From Acidobacteriaceae bacterium (lineage in GTDB: Bacteria > Acidobacteriota > Terriglobia > Terriglobales > Acidobacteriaceae), in NCBI GenBank assembly GCA_003151875.1, contig PLYW01000317.1:8133-14536 (forward strand): a stretch of DNA of 6,404 nt, written 5' to 3'. Below are positions 5,210 to 6,404 of the stretch, in pieces (the stretch's first letter is position 1; the number at the start of each line of letters is the position of its first letter). Under the pieces are notes generated by a model, which was given only the letters and a program-made list of their open reading frames with translations, was not told the origin of the DNA and did not search any database. A program made the translations under genes and the position numbers.

Positions 5210-6404
5210 ATGACGCGAAAGCTGGTCTTCCTAACTATTGCCTTCTGTCTGGCAGTTCTGCTGTCGGGATGCGGCTCATCCAGCCAATCCAGCCAACTCC
5301 TTCACGACCCGCCCCTGGTAGTCACGACGACGACCCTGCCGCAGGGAATAGCTAACTCTGCATACAGCGCGACCCTGAGTGCAATCGGCGGGGCTGCACC
5401 TTATGCCTGGAATGTTTCATCGGGGAATTTGCCCCCCGGCCTCACCCTGGCGCGGACGGGCATAATATCCGGCACGCCCACTGTGGTGGGCAGCTCAAAT
5501 TTCACTGTGGCAGTTGCTGATTCCGAGCAGCCTCCCAGTGTGGCGAACGGCAACCTCTCCATCACGATCACTCCCGCATTGCAGATTACGAGTCCCTCTA
5601 TCTCTTACGGTAGTCCGAACGTCTACTACAGCTCCACGCTGGCGGCCACGGGCGGCACCGCTCCTTACACATGGGCGATTGTGCAGGGTAGCCTGCCGAA
5701 CTGGGCTACCTTCAACCCGACCACCGGAGTGATCTCCGGCACACCCACTGACCTGGGCACGACAAGCTTCACGGTGCAGGCGACGGACAGCGAGGTCCCG
5801 CCCGTGACAGCTACGGCCGGCCTTAGCATTGTGATCAGTCCGCCACCGCCAAGAAATGCGGCGCTCTACACTGGGGTTAGAACCGGGTTGCAGATCCAGA
5901 GCGATGGCTCCCTTACGCTTTTACCATCGTCACCGGAACCGACCGGGGGAAATGGCTCTTCGCCGACGTTGCCGCTACTGTTTGGGGTTGGCTTCCCCGG
6001 CCCCGTCTTATCGTCGATCCTGGTAAACCCGGATTACTCCCTCAGCTTGATTACCAGCGTTCCCATTCCGCCCATCCCGTCTAATGGCAACAATAACACC
6101 GACGAACCCCCGGTAGTCGATCCAACGGGGTCCAATCTTTACCTGCCCGGCTACATCGATACCAGCGAAAACACGGGCATAAACATATATTCAGCTAATG
6201 GCTCTATGCTGTCGTTGGGTACCATTGCCATTCCCGACATAACCTACCAATCACGGCTGGTATTTACGCCCGACGGAAGTTTGGCGTTCATCCAGACCTG
6301 CCCCACCGACAACAATGGCAGCATTCGCTCCTACTCGCGCAGTTCCAATGGCACGCTGACTCCCGGCCCGGTTTATGCGCTGCCGGCAGGTACTTGCGAT
6401 CTAG
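5210..6404 (+). CDS. Lipoprotein with two putative Ig (He_PIG) domains and a lactonase-like beta-propeller region, 3' truncated by window
   Basis: The frame is open from the ATG at 5210 to the window end (398 codons, no stop). Residues 1-20 are a lipoprotein signal peptide ending in a lipobox, LLSGC, with Cys21 as the lipidated residue. The next residues, GSSSQSSQ, lack an Asp at +2, so outer-membrane or surface sorting is plausible. Two tandem Ig-like repeats follow (about 36-121 and 125-210), both with the He_PIG pattern: GG.APY.W, then G.ISGTPT, then FTV...DSE.PP. A proline linker (PPPPR, 211-215) leads to a region with LQIQSDGSLTLLPSSPEP, VVDPTGSNLYLPG and LVFTPDGSLAFI. This resembles blades of the YVTN or 6-phosphogluconolactonase-like seven-bladed propeller. 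Such proteins are abundant in Acidobacteriota and are mostly uncharacterised. The Ig repeats suggest protein or carbohydrate binding, but no ligand can be inferred. Catalytic residues for lactonase activity cannot be checked in the partial sequence. Confidence 0.9.
   Translation, partial: MTRKLVFLTIAFCLAVLLSGCGSSSQSSQLLHDPPLVVTTTTLPQGIANSAYSATLSAIGGAAPYAWNVSSGNLPPGLTLARTGIISGTPTVVGSSNFTVAVADSEQPPSVANGNLSITITPALQITSPSISYGSPNVYYSSTLAATGGTAPYTWAIVQGSLPNWATFNPTTGVISGTPTDLGTTSFTVQATDSEVPPVTATAGLSIVISPPPPRNAALYTGVRTGLQIQSDGSLTLLPSSPEPTGGNGSSPTLPLLFGVGFPGPVLSSILVNPDYSLSLITSVPIPPIPSNGNNNTDEPPVVDPTGSNLYLPGYIDTSENTGINIYSANGSMLSLGTIAIPDITYQSRLVFTPDGSLAFIQTCPTDNNGSIRSYSRSSNGTLTPGPVYALPAGTCDL
5315..5839 (+). 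repeat. Tandem pair of Ig-like repeats encoded within the lipoprotein gene
   Basis: Two units of about 86 residues (about 5315-5572 and 5582-5839) align in order: GGAAPYAW with GGTAPYTW, GIISGTPT with GVISGTPT, NFTVAVADSEQPP with SFTVQATDSEVPP. The units are clearly related in protein but diverged in DNA, so this is an old domain duplication, not a recent tandem repeat. Confidence 0.8.

Overview
The window looks like chromosomal DNA from an Acidobacteriota (Terriglobia-like) soil bacterium. This is inferred from the style of the genes: a lipoprotein with He_PIG-type Ig repeats followed by a lactonase-like region, a single-domain L,D-transpeptidase, and a GC-rich bacterial leucyl-tRNA synthetase. 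No taxonomic marker is decisive. No mobile element, CRISPR array, tRNA or rRNA was seen.

Layout from left to right. (1) At 1-241 on the minus strand is the N-terminus of a membrane-anchored coiled-coil protein cut by the window edge. (2) A divergent gap of about 235 bp leads to a plus-strand pair: an L,D-transpeptidase (477-1004) and a 117-residue protein of unknown function (1049-1402). (3) From 1403 to 2299 there is no intact gene. On the minus strand it holds the C-terminal part of an alpha/beta hydrolase, directly abutting a short internal piece of a Pnkp-like metallophosphatase that carries frameshifts. Beyond that lies a further stretch with no recognisable content. This looks like gene decay at a deletion junction. 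(4) leuS fills 2300-4912 on the minus strand, complete and with all catalytic motifs. Its start is probably at 4912 rather than at the more upstream in-frame ATG at 5089. (5) A divergent gap of about 300 bp separates leuS from a plus-strand lipoprotein gene (5210 to the window end), which is truncated by the edge. It has a clear lipobox, two Ig-like repeats and the start of a beta-propeller-like region.

The intact genes do not form one pathway. The L,D-transpeptidase acts on the envelope, leuS is housekeeping translation, and the lipoprotein is probably surface or periplasmic. I do not see convincing evidence of a new multi-gene system. The most informative points are the decayed hydrolase/phosphatase junction, the choice of leuS start, and two edge-truncated genes that a scan for complete ORFs would miss.
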